Under the pieces are notes generated by a model, which saw only the letters and a program-made list of their open reading frames with translations, was not told where the DNA came from and did no database searches. 64,000 nt of DNA, from contig NZ_JAAAKW010000008.1 of NCBI RefSeq assembly GCF_009905615.1, forward strand, positions 202,809-266,808, in the 5' to 3' direction. Position 1 is the first letter of the stretch; each line of letters begins with the position of its first letter. The DNA is from Pseudomonas sp. SLFW. GTDB lineage: Bacteria > Pseudomonadota > Gammaproteobacteria > Pseudomonadales > Pseudomonadaceae. Of this stretch, positions 8,635 through 17,236 are shown piece after piece. A program made the position numbers and the translations under genes.

Positions 8635-9645
8635 ATGAAAGCCATACAGTTAACTGCCCCGTCACTTGATGCGTTCTTGCCCGTCGAACTGGCTGACCCT
8701 GCTCAACCGGGGCGCGGAAGGGTGCTGGTCCGCATCAAAGCCGCGAGCTTGAATTTCGCCGACATCGCGGTCGTTCATGGTCAGTACCCGGGTGCGGTGT
8801 ATCCCAATATTCCCTTGGCTGATGGCGCCGGTGAGGTGGTGGCGGTAGGCGAGGATGTCTGGCAGGTCAAGGCGGGGGATCGTGTGGTCATCCACATCAA
8901 GCCTCACTGGATTGCAGGCCGCGCCACGGCTGAACTGGCCGGTCCGATGAGGGGCGCCACCGTCCGTGGCTCGCTGGTGGAGGTCGCGGAGCTGGATGCC
9001 GCAACCGTGGTGAAAATTCCGGATCATTTGAGTTGGGAAGAAGCGGCTTCGCTGCCCATTGCCGCCATGACAGCCTGGCGCGCGCTCGACACCGCCCACA
9101 TAGGTCCGGGTTCGACGGTGGCCTTGCTGGGCACCGGGGGCGTGTCCATCTTTGCCCTGCAACTGGCCAAGGCTCGTGGCGCCCGGGTCATCATCACTTC
9201 GTCGTCCAACGAGAAGCTGGAACGCGCCCGAATGCTCAAGGCTGATGAAACATTCAATTATCGAGACAGCCCGGACTGGGACCGTTTTGTCTTGGATCGA
9301 ACGGGAGGGCAGGGCGTGGATCTGGTGATCGACCCGGTGGGAGGCCAAGGCTTCGAGCGGTCGTTAGCCGCTGTTCGCCATGGGGGGACTGTGGCGGCCA
9401 TTGGTTTTCTGGACGGCGCTGCGCAGCCCGCCAACCTGATGCCTGTGATTTTCAAGGAAATTCGCGTGCAGGGCAGTAATGGTGGCTCTGTCGCCGACCT
9501 GGCGTCGGCGATTGGGGCTATCTCTGTCCACCGCATCAGGCCTGTGGTCGATCAAATCTTCGAACTGGACCAGTTGAAGGCGGCCTATGAGCGGATGGGG
9601 GCGGGTGCACACTTTGGCAAAATCGCCGTTCGCACCGGCTGGTAG
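8635..9645 (+). CDS. Medium-chain NAD(P)H-dependent reductase (zinc-free, quinone-oxidoreductase type)
   Basis: A 336-residue medium-chain dehydrogenase/reductase. The N-terminal GroES-like half carries PGRGRVLVRIKAASLNFADI and the Rossmann half carries LLGTGGVSIFALQLAKARGA, the cofactor loop. The structural-zinc cysteines of classical alcohol dehydrogenases are absent, which points to the quinone oxidoreductase/enoyl reductase group. It presumably reduces a quinone or conjugated carbonyl with NADPH in the cytoplasm. A GGAGAG ribosome site precedes the ATG. It is divergent from, and probably controlled by, the LysR gene at 7629. Confidence 0.86.
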   Translation: MKAIQLTAPSLDAFLPVELADPAQPGRGRVLVRIKAASLNFADIAVVHGQYPGAVYPNIPLADGAGEVVAVGEDVWQVKAGDRVVIHIKPHWIAGRATAELAGPMRGATVRGSLVEVAELDAATVVKIPDHLSWEEAASLPIAAMTAWRALDTAHIGPGSTVALLGTGGVSIFALQLAKARGARVIITSSSNEKLERARMLKADETFNYRDSPDWDRFVLDRTGGQGVDLVIDPVGGQGFERSLAAVRHGGTVAAIGFLDGAAQPANLMPVIFKEIRVQGSNGGSVADLASAIGAISVHRIRPVVDQIFELDQLKAAYERMGAGAHFGKIAVRTGW

Positions 9646-9808
9646 ACGGGGTGGACAATTCGGCGGATGCCATACACACCCACCGACCGGCTTACCTTTC
9701 AGCGTGCCCACACCTGCAATCCTTGGCTGGACGACAGTCTGAGAAAATGAGGGAGGACTGCCACGAGATACCGGCCTGATCCCTTTCCGGAGAAAGGCCA
9801 GCCGTCAC

Positions 9809-10717
9809 TCAGAACACTGACCACCCGATCCGCGCACTCAGCAACTCCAGCGCCGCCATGCCGGCGAGGGAGTTGCCCGCGGCGTTGAGTTCCGGCGACC
9901 ACACGCAGACCGTAAATTGCCCCGGCACGATGGCCACAATCCCACCACCCACGCCACTCTTGCCGGGCAGTCCCACGCGGTAGGCGAAATTTCCGGCTTC
10001 GTCATACAGCCCGCTCGTGGCCATGATCGAGTTCACTTGTTGAGTCTGGCGCCGGGTCAAAATCCGCTCGCCGCTGTGCTTGCAAAACCCGTCGTTGGCC
10101 AGGAAGCAGAACGCTCGGGCCAGATCGAGGCAATTCATTCGCAGCGCGCAGTAGCTGAAATAACTGCGCAGCACGGCCTCGACTTCGTTGTGGAAGTTGC
10201 CGAATGACTGCATCAGATACGCCATCGCCGCGTTGCGTGCGCGGAACTGGTATTCGGAGTCGGCCACACGGGCATCCATCAGCACGTGTGGATTGCCCGA
10301 CAGCCGTCGTACGAAATCGCGCATCGACAACGTCGGCGCGGCGAAGCGCGACTGGTTGATGTCGCAAATCACCAACGCTCCCGCATTGATGAACGGATTG
10401 CGCGGGCGCCCGCGCTCGAACTCCAGCTGGACCAGCGAATTGAACGGCTGACCCGAGGGCTCATGACCCAGCCGCTCCCAAATGGCTTCACCCGAGTGGC
10501 CGATGGCCTGAACCAGGCTGAACACCTTGGAAATGCTCTGCACCGAAAACGGCACCAGCGCGTCGCCCGCACGGTGATAGCTGCCATCGTTGCCATACAC
10601 GGCAATGCCCAACTGCTGCGCTGGCACATCGGCCAGCGCGGGGATGTAGTCAGCCACTTTGCCCTTGCCGATCAAGGGACGCACTTCGTCGAGAATCTCG
10701 TTCAACAGCGTTTGCAT
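9809..10717 (-). CDS. glsB: Glutaminase (glutaminase B family)
   Basis: A 302-residue serine-dependent glutaminase that hydrolyses glutamine to glutamate and ammonia in the cytoplasm. The catalytic Ser-x-x-Lys lies in FSVQSISKVFSLVQA at about residues 57-71, and the family motifs PFINAGALV, the SEYQFRARNAAMAYLM region and GLPGKSGVGGGI are all present. The length equals the family norm. The start at 10717 (MQTLLNEILDEVRP) is the usual one. It seems to be a single-gene unit. In Pseudomonas such enzymes support use of glutamine as carbon and nitrogen source and acid resistance. Confidence 0.93.
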   Translation of the reverse strand: MQTLLNEILDEVRPLIGKGKVADYIPALADVPAQQLGIAVYGNDGSYHRAGDALVPFSVQSISKVFSLVQAIGHSGEAIWERLGHEPSGQPFNSLVQLEFERGRPRNPFINAGALVICDINQSRFAAPTLSMRDFVRRLSGNPHVLMDARVADSEYQFRARNAAMAYLMQSFGNFHNEVEAVLRSYFSYCALRMNCLDLARAFCFLANDGFCKHSGERILTRRQTQQVNSIMATSGLYDEAGNFAYRVGLPGKSGVGGGIVAIVPGQFTVCVWSPELNAAGNSLAGMAALELLSARIGWSVF

Positions 10718-10946
10718 GGAAAGCCCTGTTATCAGTCCCCGACGACAGCACGGGGTGGTTTTCTTGACGAAGGTTCAGGGGGAGAGATCACACGTTTTGT
10801 GTGAAAGGGTGAGAGGGAGTGTTTCTCGGGTGGGTGGTGAGAGGTGAAGATATTGGGTTGCCGGGAGGTCTCGCCTGGATTTATGCGATTTTGGGGGTGG
10901 GGTCGATATTCGGGGATGGCGGCTTTCGACCCGAAGCGGTCGCTCG

Positions 10947-11228
10947 TTATCGACCGCTAAGGTAGGTGAGCCATGCGATGGCAACTGCAACAGGAGTGAG
11001 TAATAACAAGCTCCCGGTGGCGACTGCCATCCTCCACGTGAAACCACTTTCTCCTTTCAGACGGCCGCCGGTCAGTGCTTTTAGCACCAACGCGCCAATA
11101 CGATGAGGTGGCTTCAGACGAGTCGAGCTTGGAGACGTAGCGGCTATTGCAAACCTCAAGCGATGTTGTTCTTCGTATGCGGGAGGTCGTTTCGGTAAAG
11201 CTATCGCAAAATCACGATGCGTAGCCAA
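10947..11228 (-). CDS. Possible small membrane-anchored protein
   Basis: An open frame of up to 93 residues with a basic N-terminal part and one hydrophobic C-terminal helix (MAVATGSLLLLTPVAVAIA followed by WLTYLSGR). The GGRLKGESGFTWR linker before the helix looks protein-like. The only long start is a TTG without a convincing ribosome site; an internal ATG directly before the helix follows GTGGAGG. I do not recognise the family. The rest of the 730-base gap 10718-11447 holds nothing I can support. Confidence 0.3.
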   Translation of the reverse strand: MATHRDFAIALPKRPPAYEEQHRLRFAIAATSPSSTRLKPPHRIGALVLKALTGGRLKGESGFTWRMAVATGSLLLLTPVAVAIAWLTYLSGR

Positions 11229-11447
11229 TGAGTAAATGGGGGGGAGCTATAGGTAAAACCGTCGTGGCGTGTGGACGGCCTCTGACTGTCCGCTTAGGGG
11301 TGTGGATTCAAGCGGTCGACGCAACACATCTGAAATCTGTGCCAACAGAAGGGGTATTGCAGATGAAGCAGAGGCTCCGGGATCGACTGCACCGAAAGCC
11401 TGAAGCCACCGCCTGTGAGGCGGCAGCTAGGCAATGACGATGCGGTG

Positions 11448-13394
11448 TCAGGTCCTGAAGCGACGTACCAGGCTGTCCAGCTCATTGGACAGGGCCGCCA
11501 GGTGCTCTGAATCGCCCCGGGCCGAGTCTGCCAGGTCCGCGACCAGTTGAGCGTCGCCGTGGATCTGGCTGATGTGACGGTTGATGTCTTCGGCGACCTG
11601 ATGCTGCTCTTCGGCGGCCGTTGCGATTTGAGTGTTCATGTCGCGGATCACATCCACCGATTCGCGAATCTGCCCGAAGCTGTTACGCGCTTGGCCGATC
11701 TTTGCCACGGACTGTTGTGAAACATCGAGGCTGGCATGCATCTGTTGGGCCACCGAAGCGGTGCGTCTTGCCAGATTGCCAAGCAGTGAGTCGATCTCCG
11801 CCGTGGAATCTGCAGTGCGTTTCGCCAAGGCACGCACTTCGTCGGCTACCACTGCAAAGCCACGGCCCTGTTCGCCCGCGCGCGCGGCTTCGATGGCGGC
11901 GTTGAGTGCCAGCAGGTTGGTCTGTTCGGCGATGGAACGGATGGTGTCGAGGATCGACTGGATGTCATTGCTGTCCTTTTCCAGCTGGGTCATGTCGTGA
12001 GCCGACCGGGAGATCTCGGCGCTCAACTGATCGACACTGGTGACCGCATCATCGATCTGGCGCTGACCTTCGCGTGCCTGCTGCTGGCCATTGTCCGCCG
12101 ATGCAGCCGCCTGGCTGCACGAGCGCGCCACTTCGTTGGCGGTGGCGACCATCTCGTGAAACGCCGTCGAGACCATGTCCACCGCTTCACGTTGGCGCCC
12201 TGCCGCTTGCGCCATGTCATTGGAGACGCGTGTGGAGCTGGCCGAGCTGTCGAGAATGCGCGTGGCGGCGTGGCCGATGTGCTGGATCAAGCCGCGAATG
12301 GCCGCGAGGAATTGATTGAACCAGTTCGCCAGTTGCGCGGTTTCATCCTTGCCCCGTATGGTCAGGCTCTGCGTCAGGTCGCCTTCACCCTGAGCAATGC
12401 CCTCCAGGCCGCTGGCGACGCTGCGAATCGGGCGCACGATCAAGGTGGCGAAGCTGGCGCCGAGGATGGCGAAGATCACCGCAAGCACTGCGGCAATGAT
12501 CCCGATCAGCCAGGTTAAGCGTGTGGCTGAACTCATGACCTCGTCTTGCTTGATCAAGCCGATGAAGCTCCACCCCAACTGTTCGGACGGGAACACGTTG
12601 GCCATGAAATGTTCGCCGTTGATGTCGACTTTGATCAGCCCTGGGCCGGCCTTCGCCAACTGGCTGAAGCCTTCACCCAGTTCGCCGAGCTTCTTGAAGT
12701 TGTGCTCGGGCTGTTTCGGATCGACCAGTACGGTGCCGTCGTTTTCGGTCAGGAGCAGGTAGCCGCTGTCACCCAACTTGATTTGCTTGATGAGGGTGGT
12801 CAATTGCTTGAGCGAGACGTCAATGTTGACCACGCCACCTGAGTTCCCCAAAGCGTTGTTGACGGCGCGAACGGTGCTGACGAGAACCGCATCATCGCCG
12901 GCCCAGTAATAGGCCGAGGTGCGCAGTGTCTTGCCAGGGTTGGCTTGAGCGGTTTTGTACCAGGGACGCTGACGTGGGTCGTAGCTGGCCATCTTCGGGT
13001 CGCCCGGCCAGAACGCGTAGGTGCCGTTCGCCAGGCCGTAGGACACATAGGAGTAGGCCGGATGGCTGTTGGCAATGCTGGCGAAGAAGTCGAACAATTG
13101 CTTATCCGCCGCTGACTGCGGAATGTCTGCGGCCTGGGCGCTGATGTAGCTTTTCAGCCCCTCACCGGCGCCGGTGATCAGTGGCTGACCCGCCAGATAA
13201 TCAACGTTCTGGCTGATGCCCTCGAAGAACAGCTGCATGGCGTTGGCGACTTGGCGGATTTCCCGGCCGCTGCTGTCCACGAACTCGTGTTCAGCGTCGT
13301 TTCTCAGATTGATAATGACCAGCGTCGCCACAAGAATGATCGGCAAGCTCGCGATCACTGCAAAGGCCCAGGTGAGTTTTTGTTTGATGTTCAT
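11448..13394 (-). CDS. Methyl-accepting chemotaxis protein with dCache sensor
   Basis: A 648-residue transmembrane chemoreceptor. The first membrane helix (about 8-30) leads into a roughly 240-residue periplasmic dCache domain, with YDPRQRPWYKTAQ and the GGVVNIDVSLKQL strand resembling amino-acid-binding receptors such as PctA. The second helix (LIGIIAAVLAVIFAILGASF) is followed by HAMP and a cytoplasmic coiled-coil signalling domain with the conserved tip IRSIAEQTNLLALNAAIEAA. AGGAG precedes the ATG at 13394, which is preferred over a longer frame. Ligand type is inference. No che genes are nearby. Confidence 0.93.
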   Translation of the reverse strand: MNIKQKLTWAFAVIASLPIILVATLVIINLRNDAEHEFVDSSGREIRQVANAMQLFFEGISQNVDYLAGQPLITGAGEGLKSYISAQAADIPQSAADKQLFDFFASIANSHPAYSYVSYGLANGTYAFWPGDPKMASYDPRQRPWYKTAQANPGKTLRTSAYYWAGDDAVLVSTVRAVNNALGNSGGVVNIDVSLKQLTTLIKQIKLGDSGYLLLTENDGTVLVDPKQPEHNFKKLGELGEGFSQLAKAGPGLIKVDINGEHFMANVFPSEQLGWSFIGLIKQDEVMSSATRLTWLIGIIAAVLAVIFAILGASFATLIVRPIRSVASGLEGIAQGEGDLTQSLTIRGKDETAQLANWFNQFLAAIRGLIQHIGHAATRILDSSASSTRVSNDMAQAAGRQREAVDMVSTAFHEMVATANEVARSCSQAAASADNGQQQAREGQRQIDDAVTSVDQLSAEISRSAHDMTQLEKDSNDIQSILDTIRSIAEQTNLLALNAAIEAARAGEQGRGFAVVADEVRALAKRTADSTAEIDSLLGNLARRTASVAQQMHASLDVSQQSVAKIGQARNSFGQIRESVDVIRDMNTQIATAAEEQHQVAEDINRHISQIHGDAQLVADLADSARGDSEHLAALSNELDSLVRRFRT

Positions 13395-13697
13395 CGGCGC
13401 TCCTGATTGTTCTTGTGGGTCACGCATAAAACGACTGCGAAAGGGCAGTGAGGTCGATCAGGACAGTGCGGTGGAAAAGGCAAATCCGTCTGATGGTATG
13501 CCACTATCGGCTGCGGACTCTTTTTCTTGAAAGTCCGCCTTACATCCCGCGTTTGCGCAAGTGACGAGGGGAAGGGGTTGACGGCAGGCACGCGTGCCGT
13601 GCGCCGGGCGCGGATTAAGGGCGGGTTTGAGCGAGGGATAGACCATTGCACGGCGCCCGAGACCCTCCGAAGCCCCGGACGCATCGCGTGCAGCGCG
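13395..13697. other. Intergenic region, nothing recognised
   Basis: About 300 bases between the chemoreceptor start and the end of the flavin monooxygenase gene. It presumably holds the chemoreceptor promoter. No conserved ORF, RNA or strong hairpin is seen. Confidence 0.5.
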
Positions 13698-14735
13698 TTA
13701 CCGGAAGGCAGGCACGACGTGTTTGATGAACAGCTCCAATGATTTTTTCTTCTCCGCATGGGGCAGGCTGTTGTCGCACCAGAAGCTGAATTCGTCGACG
13801 CCCAGCTCCTGGTAATACTTGATGCGGGGAATGATTTCTTCGGGAGTGCCGATCATTGCGGTCTTGTGAAGGCTCTCCAGCGCGAATTCCGGACGCTCGG
13901 CGAATTTCTCCTCAGGACTCGGGTCGAGGAAGCCATTGACTGGCGTGGTCTTGTTACCGAACCAGGCATCGAAGGTACGGTAGAACTTCGAAATGGCCTT
14001 GGCGCCCACTTTCCAGCCCTCGGGGTCATTGTCGGCGTGGACGTGGGTGTGACGCAGCACCATCAGTTGCGGCCGTGGTACGTCGGGGTTGTTGGCCAAT
14101 GCGGTTTCGAATTTGTTCTTCAGATCGACGACTTCTTCGTCGCCTTTCATCAAAGGCGTAACCATCACGTTGCAGCCGTTTTTCACGGCGAAGTTGTGGG
14201 AGTCAGGGTCTCGGGCAGCGATCCACATGGGCGGCGTCTTGACCGGCTTCGGCACGCTGGTGGACGTGGGAAATTTCCAGATTTCACCGTCGTGAGCGTA
14301 GTCGCCCGCCCACAGCGCTTTGACCACAGGAACCATTTCGCGCATTGCCTGGCCGCCTGCAGAGGCCGGCATGCCACCGGCCATGCGATCGAACTCGACT
14401 TGATAGGCGCCACGCGCCAGCCCGACTTCCATGCGACCGTTGCTGATGACGTCCAGCAGAGCGCATTCGCCAGCGACCCGCAGTGGGTGCCAGAACGGCG
14501 CGATGATCGTGCCAGCCCCCAGATGAATGGTGGTGGTTTTGGCAGCAAGGTAAGCCAGCAGCGGCATCGGGCTGGGGGAAATGGTGTATTCCATGGCGTG
14601 GTGTTCGCCAATCCACACGGTGCTGAAACCGCCTTGCTCGGCCATCAGCGTCAGCTCTGTCAGGTCCTCGAACAATTGCCGGTGGCTGACCGACTCGTCC
14701 CAGCGCTCCATGTGCACGAACAACGAAAATTTCAT
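13698..14735 (-). CDS. LLM-class (luciferase-like) flavin-dependent monooxygenase
   Basis: A 345-residue bacterial-luciferase-like monooxygenase using reduced FMN and oxygen. MKFSLFVHMERWDE opens the TIM barrel. WIGEHHAMEYTISPSPMPLL carries the family EHH motif, and HLGAGTIIAPFWHPLRVAGE and GRMEVGLARGAYQVEF are the classical flavin/substrate loops. The same family includes RutA, which opens the uracil ring. The neighbouring flavin reductase (14821) would supply FMNH2. GAGGT lies 8 bases before the ATG, and a TGGTATACCA-type operator is 54 bases upstream. It is probably the key oxygenase of the catabolic regulon; the substrate is unknown. Confidence 0.9.
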   Translation of the reverse strand: MKFSLFVHMERWDESVSHRQLFEDLTELTLMAEQGGFSTVWIGEHHAMEYTISPSPMPLLAYLAAKTTTIHLGAGTIIAPFWHPLRVAGECALLDVISNGRMEVGLARGAYQVEFDRMAGGMPASAGGQAMREMVPVVKALWAGDYAHDGEIWKFPTSTSVPKPVKTPPMWIAARDPDSHNFAVKNGCNVMVTPLMKGDEEVVDLKNKFETALANNPDVPRPQLMVLRHTHVHADNDPEGWKVGAKAISKFYRTFDAWFGNKTTPVNGFLDPSPEEKFAERPEFALESLHKTAMIGTPEEIIPRIKYYQELGVDEFSFWCDNSLPHAEKKKSLELFIKHVVPAFR

Positions 14736-14788
14736 GACGCTTACCTCTGTTTTTCACACCGCTCACGGCGGAGCGGTTGGGCGTTTAT

Positions 14789-14798
14789 CGGTATACCG
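14789..14798. promoter_or_regulatory. GntR-type operator before the flavin monooxygenase gene
   Basis: CGGTATACCG, a perfect palindrome followed on the + strand by TAGTAC, lies 54 bases upstream of the monooxygenase start and inside the 85-base gap after the flavin reductase gene. It is one of six matches in 14 kb to a TGGTATACCATAATA consensus, typical of FadR-subfamily GntR binding sites. The probable binding protein is encoded at 23735-24487. Confidence 0.7.
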
Positions 14799-14820
14799 TA
14801 GTACCAGATTTCAGTGGGGT

Positions 14821-15306
14821 TCAAGCGAAGGCAGGCAGCTCGCCCATTTTTCCGCGGCAGTAGATCAGCGGGCGCGCGGGCTGCTCGGGCAGAATCAGGT
14901 TTTTGACGGCGCCGACCATGATCGCGTGATCGCCCCCTTCGTACTCACGCCACAGCTCGCATTCGATGATGGCAGTGGCATTGGCGAGCAGCGGGTTGCC
15001 CAGCGCGCTGAGACTCCATTCGATACCGGCGGCTTTGTCCTTGCCCTTGCGCGCGAACGCGTAAGCTTCGTTTTGCTGCATGCCGGACAAAAGGTGAATG
15101 GCGAATCGCTTGTTCTTGATCAGCGTCGGGTAGGAGTCCGAGCTGTAGTTGGGGCAGAACAGTACCAATGGCGGATCCATCGACAGCGAACTGAATGCGC
15201 TGGCCGTCAAACCGACCACTTCGCCGTCATCGTTGAGGGTGGTGATGACCGTGACCCCTGAAGGGAAAGAACCCATGACGGTCTTGTAGGCAGTTGCGTC
15301 GATCAT
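14821..15306 (-). CDS. Flavin reductase (HpaC/RutF type)
   Basis: A 161-residue NAD(P)H:FMN oxidoreductase of the split-barrel family (PF01613). GSFPSGVTVITTLNDDGE and VGLTASAFSSLSMDPPLVLF are the diagnostic flavin-binding segments, and the length matches HpaC/RutF. It should provide reduced FMN to the monooxygenase encoded next door. The ATG at 15306 is chosen (AAAGG 9 bases upstream) rather than the longer frame, which runs through the operator at 15359. A closely related paralogue lies at 24681-25166 in the same regulon. Confidence 0.92.
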   Translation of the reverse strand: MIDATAYKTVMGSFPSGVTVITTLNDDGEVVGLTASAFSSLSMDPPLVLFCPNYSSDSYPTLIKNKRFAIHLLSGMQQNEAYAFARKGKDKAAGIEWSLSALGNPLLANATAIIECELWREYEGGDHAIMVGAVKNLILPEQPARPLIYCRGKMGELPAFA

Positions 15307-15358
15307 TGTTGTTACCTTTGCGGTTCGCTGCCGGAGATGATGAATTTGTTGTGTCTGA

Positions 15359-15368
15359 TGGTATACCG
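15359..15368. promoter_or_regulatory. GntR-type operator before flavin reductase 1
   Basis: TGGTATACCG followed by TAATAC lies 53 bases upstream of the flavin reductase start, almost the same distance as the operator in front of the monooxygenase gene. It matches the shared TGGTATACCATAATA pattern of the regulon. Confidence 0.72.
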
Positions 15369-15537
15369 TAATACTAAATGTGCAAATAATTTTTCCCGCT
15401 TCCGACCGGTTGAGCACTTTGTCTATTACGCCTCAGGCCTAACGAAGCATTGCCTGGCGGTCTGCTGAACCGATTTTTCCAGCGTCGTCTGCCCCTTGTA
15501 TTTGATCCGAAACTGCGGCGAATCGGTTGTAAAATGT

Positions 15538-15547
15538 TGGCATACCA
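15538..15547. promoter_or_regulatory. GntR-type operator before the NCS1 permease
   Basis: TGGCATACCA followed by TAATATC matches the regulon consensus with one changed base in the left arm. It lies 135 bases before the permease start. The surrounding 310-base gap contains no recognisable gene. Confidence 0.65.
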
Positions 15548-15681
15548 TAATATCGTTATGCAATTCGTGAGTGCAGGGAAGTGTTCGCGGGATGAAGCGC
15601 GCGACATGGCTCAGGGCAATGGCTGCGCTTCATGGTTTGGCTTCGACACACAAAAACAACGACAAGCATTCAGGCGAGACA

Positions 15682-17100
15682 ATGACGACTTCCAGTTCTC
15701 ACGACGGCAGTACTGCTCCATTGATTGAAAACCACACGGTCGACTACGTGCCGCTGGCCGAGCGACATGGCAAGGCGCGAGACCTGTTCACGCTGTGGTT
15801 CAGCACCAACATCGCGCCGCTGCCCATCGTCACCGGGGCGATGGTGGTTCAGGTGTTTCATCTGAACCTGCTGTGGGGGTTCATCGCGATTGCGCTGGGC
15901 CATCTGATTGGCGGGGTAGTGATCGCGCTGGCCTCCGCCCAAGGGCCGCGCATGGGCATTCCGCAGATGGTTCAGAGCCGGGGCCAGTTCGGCCGATACG
16001 GCGCGCTGCTGATCGTGTTCTTCGCCGCGCTCATCTACGTTGGTTTCTTTATCTCCAACATCGTGCTGGCGGGTCAGTCGATTCACGGCATGGTGCCTGC
16101 CGTGCCACTGCCGGCCGGTATCGTGATCGGCGCCTTGAGTGCCACGGCCATCGGCGTGATCGGCTACCGCTTCATTCACACCCTCAATCGCATCGGCACT
16201 TGGGTGATGGGGGCCGCGTTGTTGGCCGGTTTCATCATGATGTTCTGCCAGGACCTGCCCGCCGATTTTTTCAGTCGAGGCAGCTTCAACCTGTCGGGTT
16301 GGCTGGCCACGATTTGCCTCGGCATCATCTGGCAGATCAGTTTCTCGCCCTATGTCTCCGACTATTCCCGTTATTTGCCCAACGACATTGGCATCGCCAA
16401 ACCCTTTTGGGCGACGTATTTCGGCGCGACCCTGGGGACGATTCTGTCGTTCAGTTTCGGCGCCGTGGCGGTGTTGGCAACGCCTGAAGGCACTGAGGCC
16501 ATGGTCGCGGTCAAGCAGGCGACCGGCGTTCTGGGTCCGGTGCTGATGGTGCTGTTTCTGTTGAATATCATCATTCACAACGCACTGAATCTCTACGGCG
16601 CAGTGCTTTCCATCGTCACTTCGATCCAGACCTTCGCTGGCAACTGGACGCCGAGCATCAAAGTTCGCGTGGTGTTGGCCTCGGTGATTCTGGCGGGGTG
16701 CTGCGTTACGGCAGTGGGCGCTTCCAGCGATTTCATCTCGCAGTTCATCGGTCTGATCCTGACGCTGCTGATCGTGCTGGTGCCATGGGCCTCGATCAAC
16801 TTGATCGACTTCTACCTGATCAAGCGTGGCAGCTACGACATTGCCTCGATTTTCAGCGCCGACGGCGGTATCTATGGGCGTTTCAACCCCCATGCCATCG
16901 TGGCGTACTTCATCGGCATCATCGTGCAACTGCCCTTCGCCAACACCTCGCTGTATGTCGGTCCGTACGCGAATTATCTGGAAGGCGCCGACCTGTCGTG
17001 GCTGGTGGGATTGCTGGTGACTTGCCCGTTGTATTACTGCCTGGCGACCCGGGGCCGTACAGCACAGAGCAAGGCTGCACGGTTGGGGTTCGCTGACTGA
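15682..17100 (+). CDS. NCS1-family purine/cytosine/allantoin-type permease
   Basis: A 472-residue polytopic inner-membrane carrier of the nucleobase:cation symporter-1 family (CodB, allantoin, hydantoin and purine permeases). About 12 hydrophobic helices follow a hydrophilic N-terminus; the first helix motif LFTLWFSTNIAPLPIVTGAM, the QMVQSRGQFGRYGAL stretch and the SPYVSDYSRYLP segment are family hallmarks. The ATG at 15682 is preferred because the upstream frame has no family character. It is divergent from the flavin reductase, with an operator of the regulon upstream, and probably imports the heterocyclic substrate of the pathway. Confidence 0.9.
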   Translation: MTTSSSHDGSTAPLIENHTVDYVPLAERHGKARDLFTLWFSTNIAPLPIVTGAMVVQVFHLNLLWGFIAIALGHLIGGVVIALASAQGPRMGIPQMVQSRGQFGRYGALLIVFFAALIYVGFFISNIVLAGQSIHGMVPAVPLPAGIVIGALSATAIGVIGYRFIHTLNRIGTWVMGAALLAGFIMMFCQDLPADFFSRGSFNLSGWLATICLGIIWQISFSPYVSDYSRYLPNDIGIAKPFWATYFGATLGTILSFSFGAVAVLATPEGTEAMVAVKQATGVLGPVLMVLFLLNIIIHNALNLYGAVLSIVTSIQTFAGNWTPSIKVRVVLASVILAGCCVTAVGASSDFISQFIGLILTLLIVLVPWASINLIDFYLIKRGSYDIASIFSADGGIYGRFNPHAIVAYFIGIIVQLPFANTSLYVGPYANYLEGADLSWLVGLLVTCPLYYCLATRGRTAQSKAARLGFAD

Positions 17101-17165
17101 TCGAGCGGGGAGGCGACTCAATTGCCTCCCTCTCCACAGCCTGATCGGATCAAGCACTGAACAGC

Positions 17166-17203
17166 AAAACGCCGCTGCCTCTTGAGGAGAACAGCGGCGT
17201 TTT
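17166..17203. terminator. Bidirectional Rho-independent terminator
   Basis: AAAACGCCGCTG at 17166-17177 pairs with CAGCGGCGTTTT at 17192-17203, giving a 12-base stem flanked by A and T runs. It lies between the convergent permease and ABC-importer operons and can serve both. Confidence 0.85.
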
Positions 17204-17236
17204 TATTGGCCTGCAGGTCGGGCGCAAGCGCCAGTA

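Noticed and set aside
10775..11047. A 90-codon reverse-strand frame upstream of glutaminase
   Set aside because: Low-complexity Pro/Ser/Arg-rich translation with no ribosome site; it overlaps the slightly more credible small membrane ORF.
15670..17157. A 495-codon open frame on the reverse strand
   Set aside because: It is antisense to the NCS1 permease; the translation is Gln/Asp/His-rich, as expected from reading a membrane-protein gene backwards.
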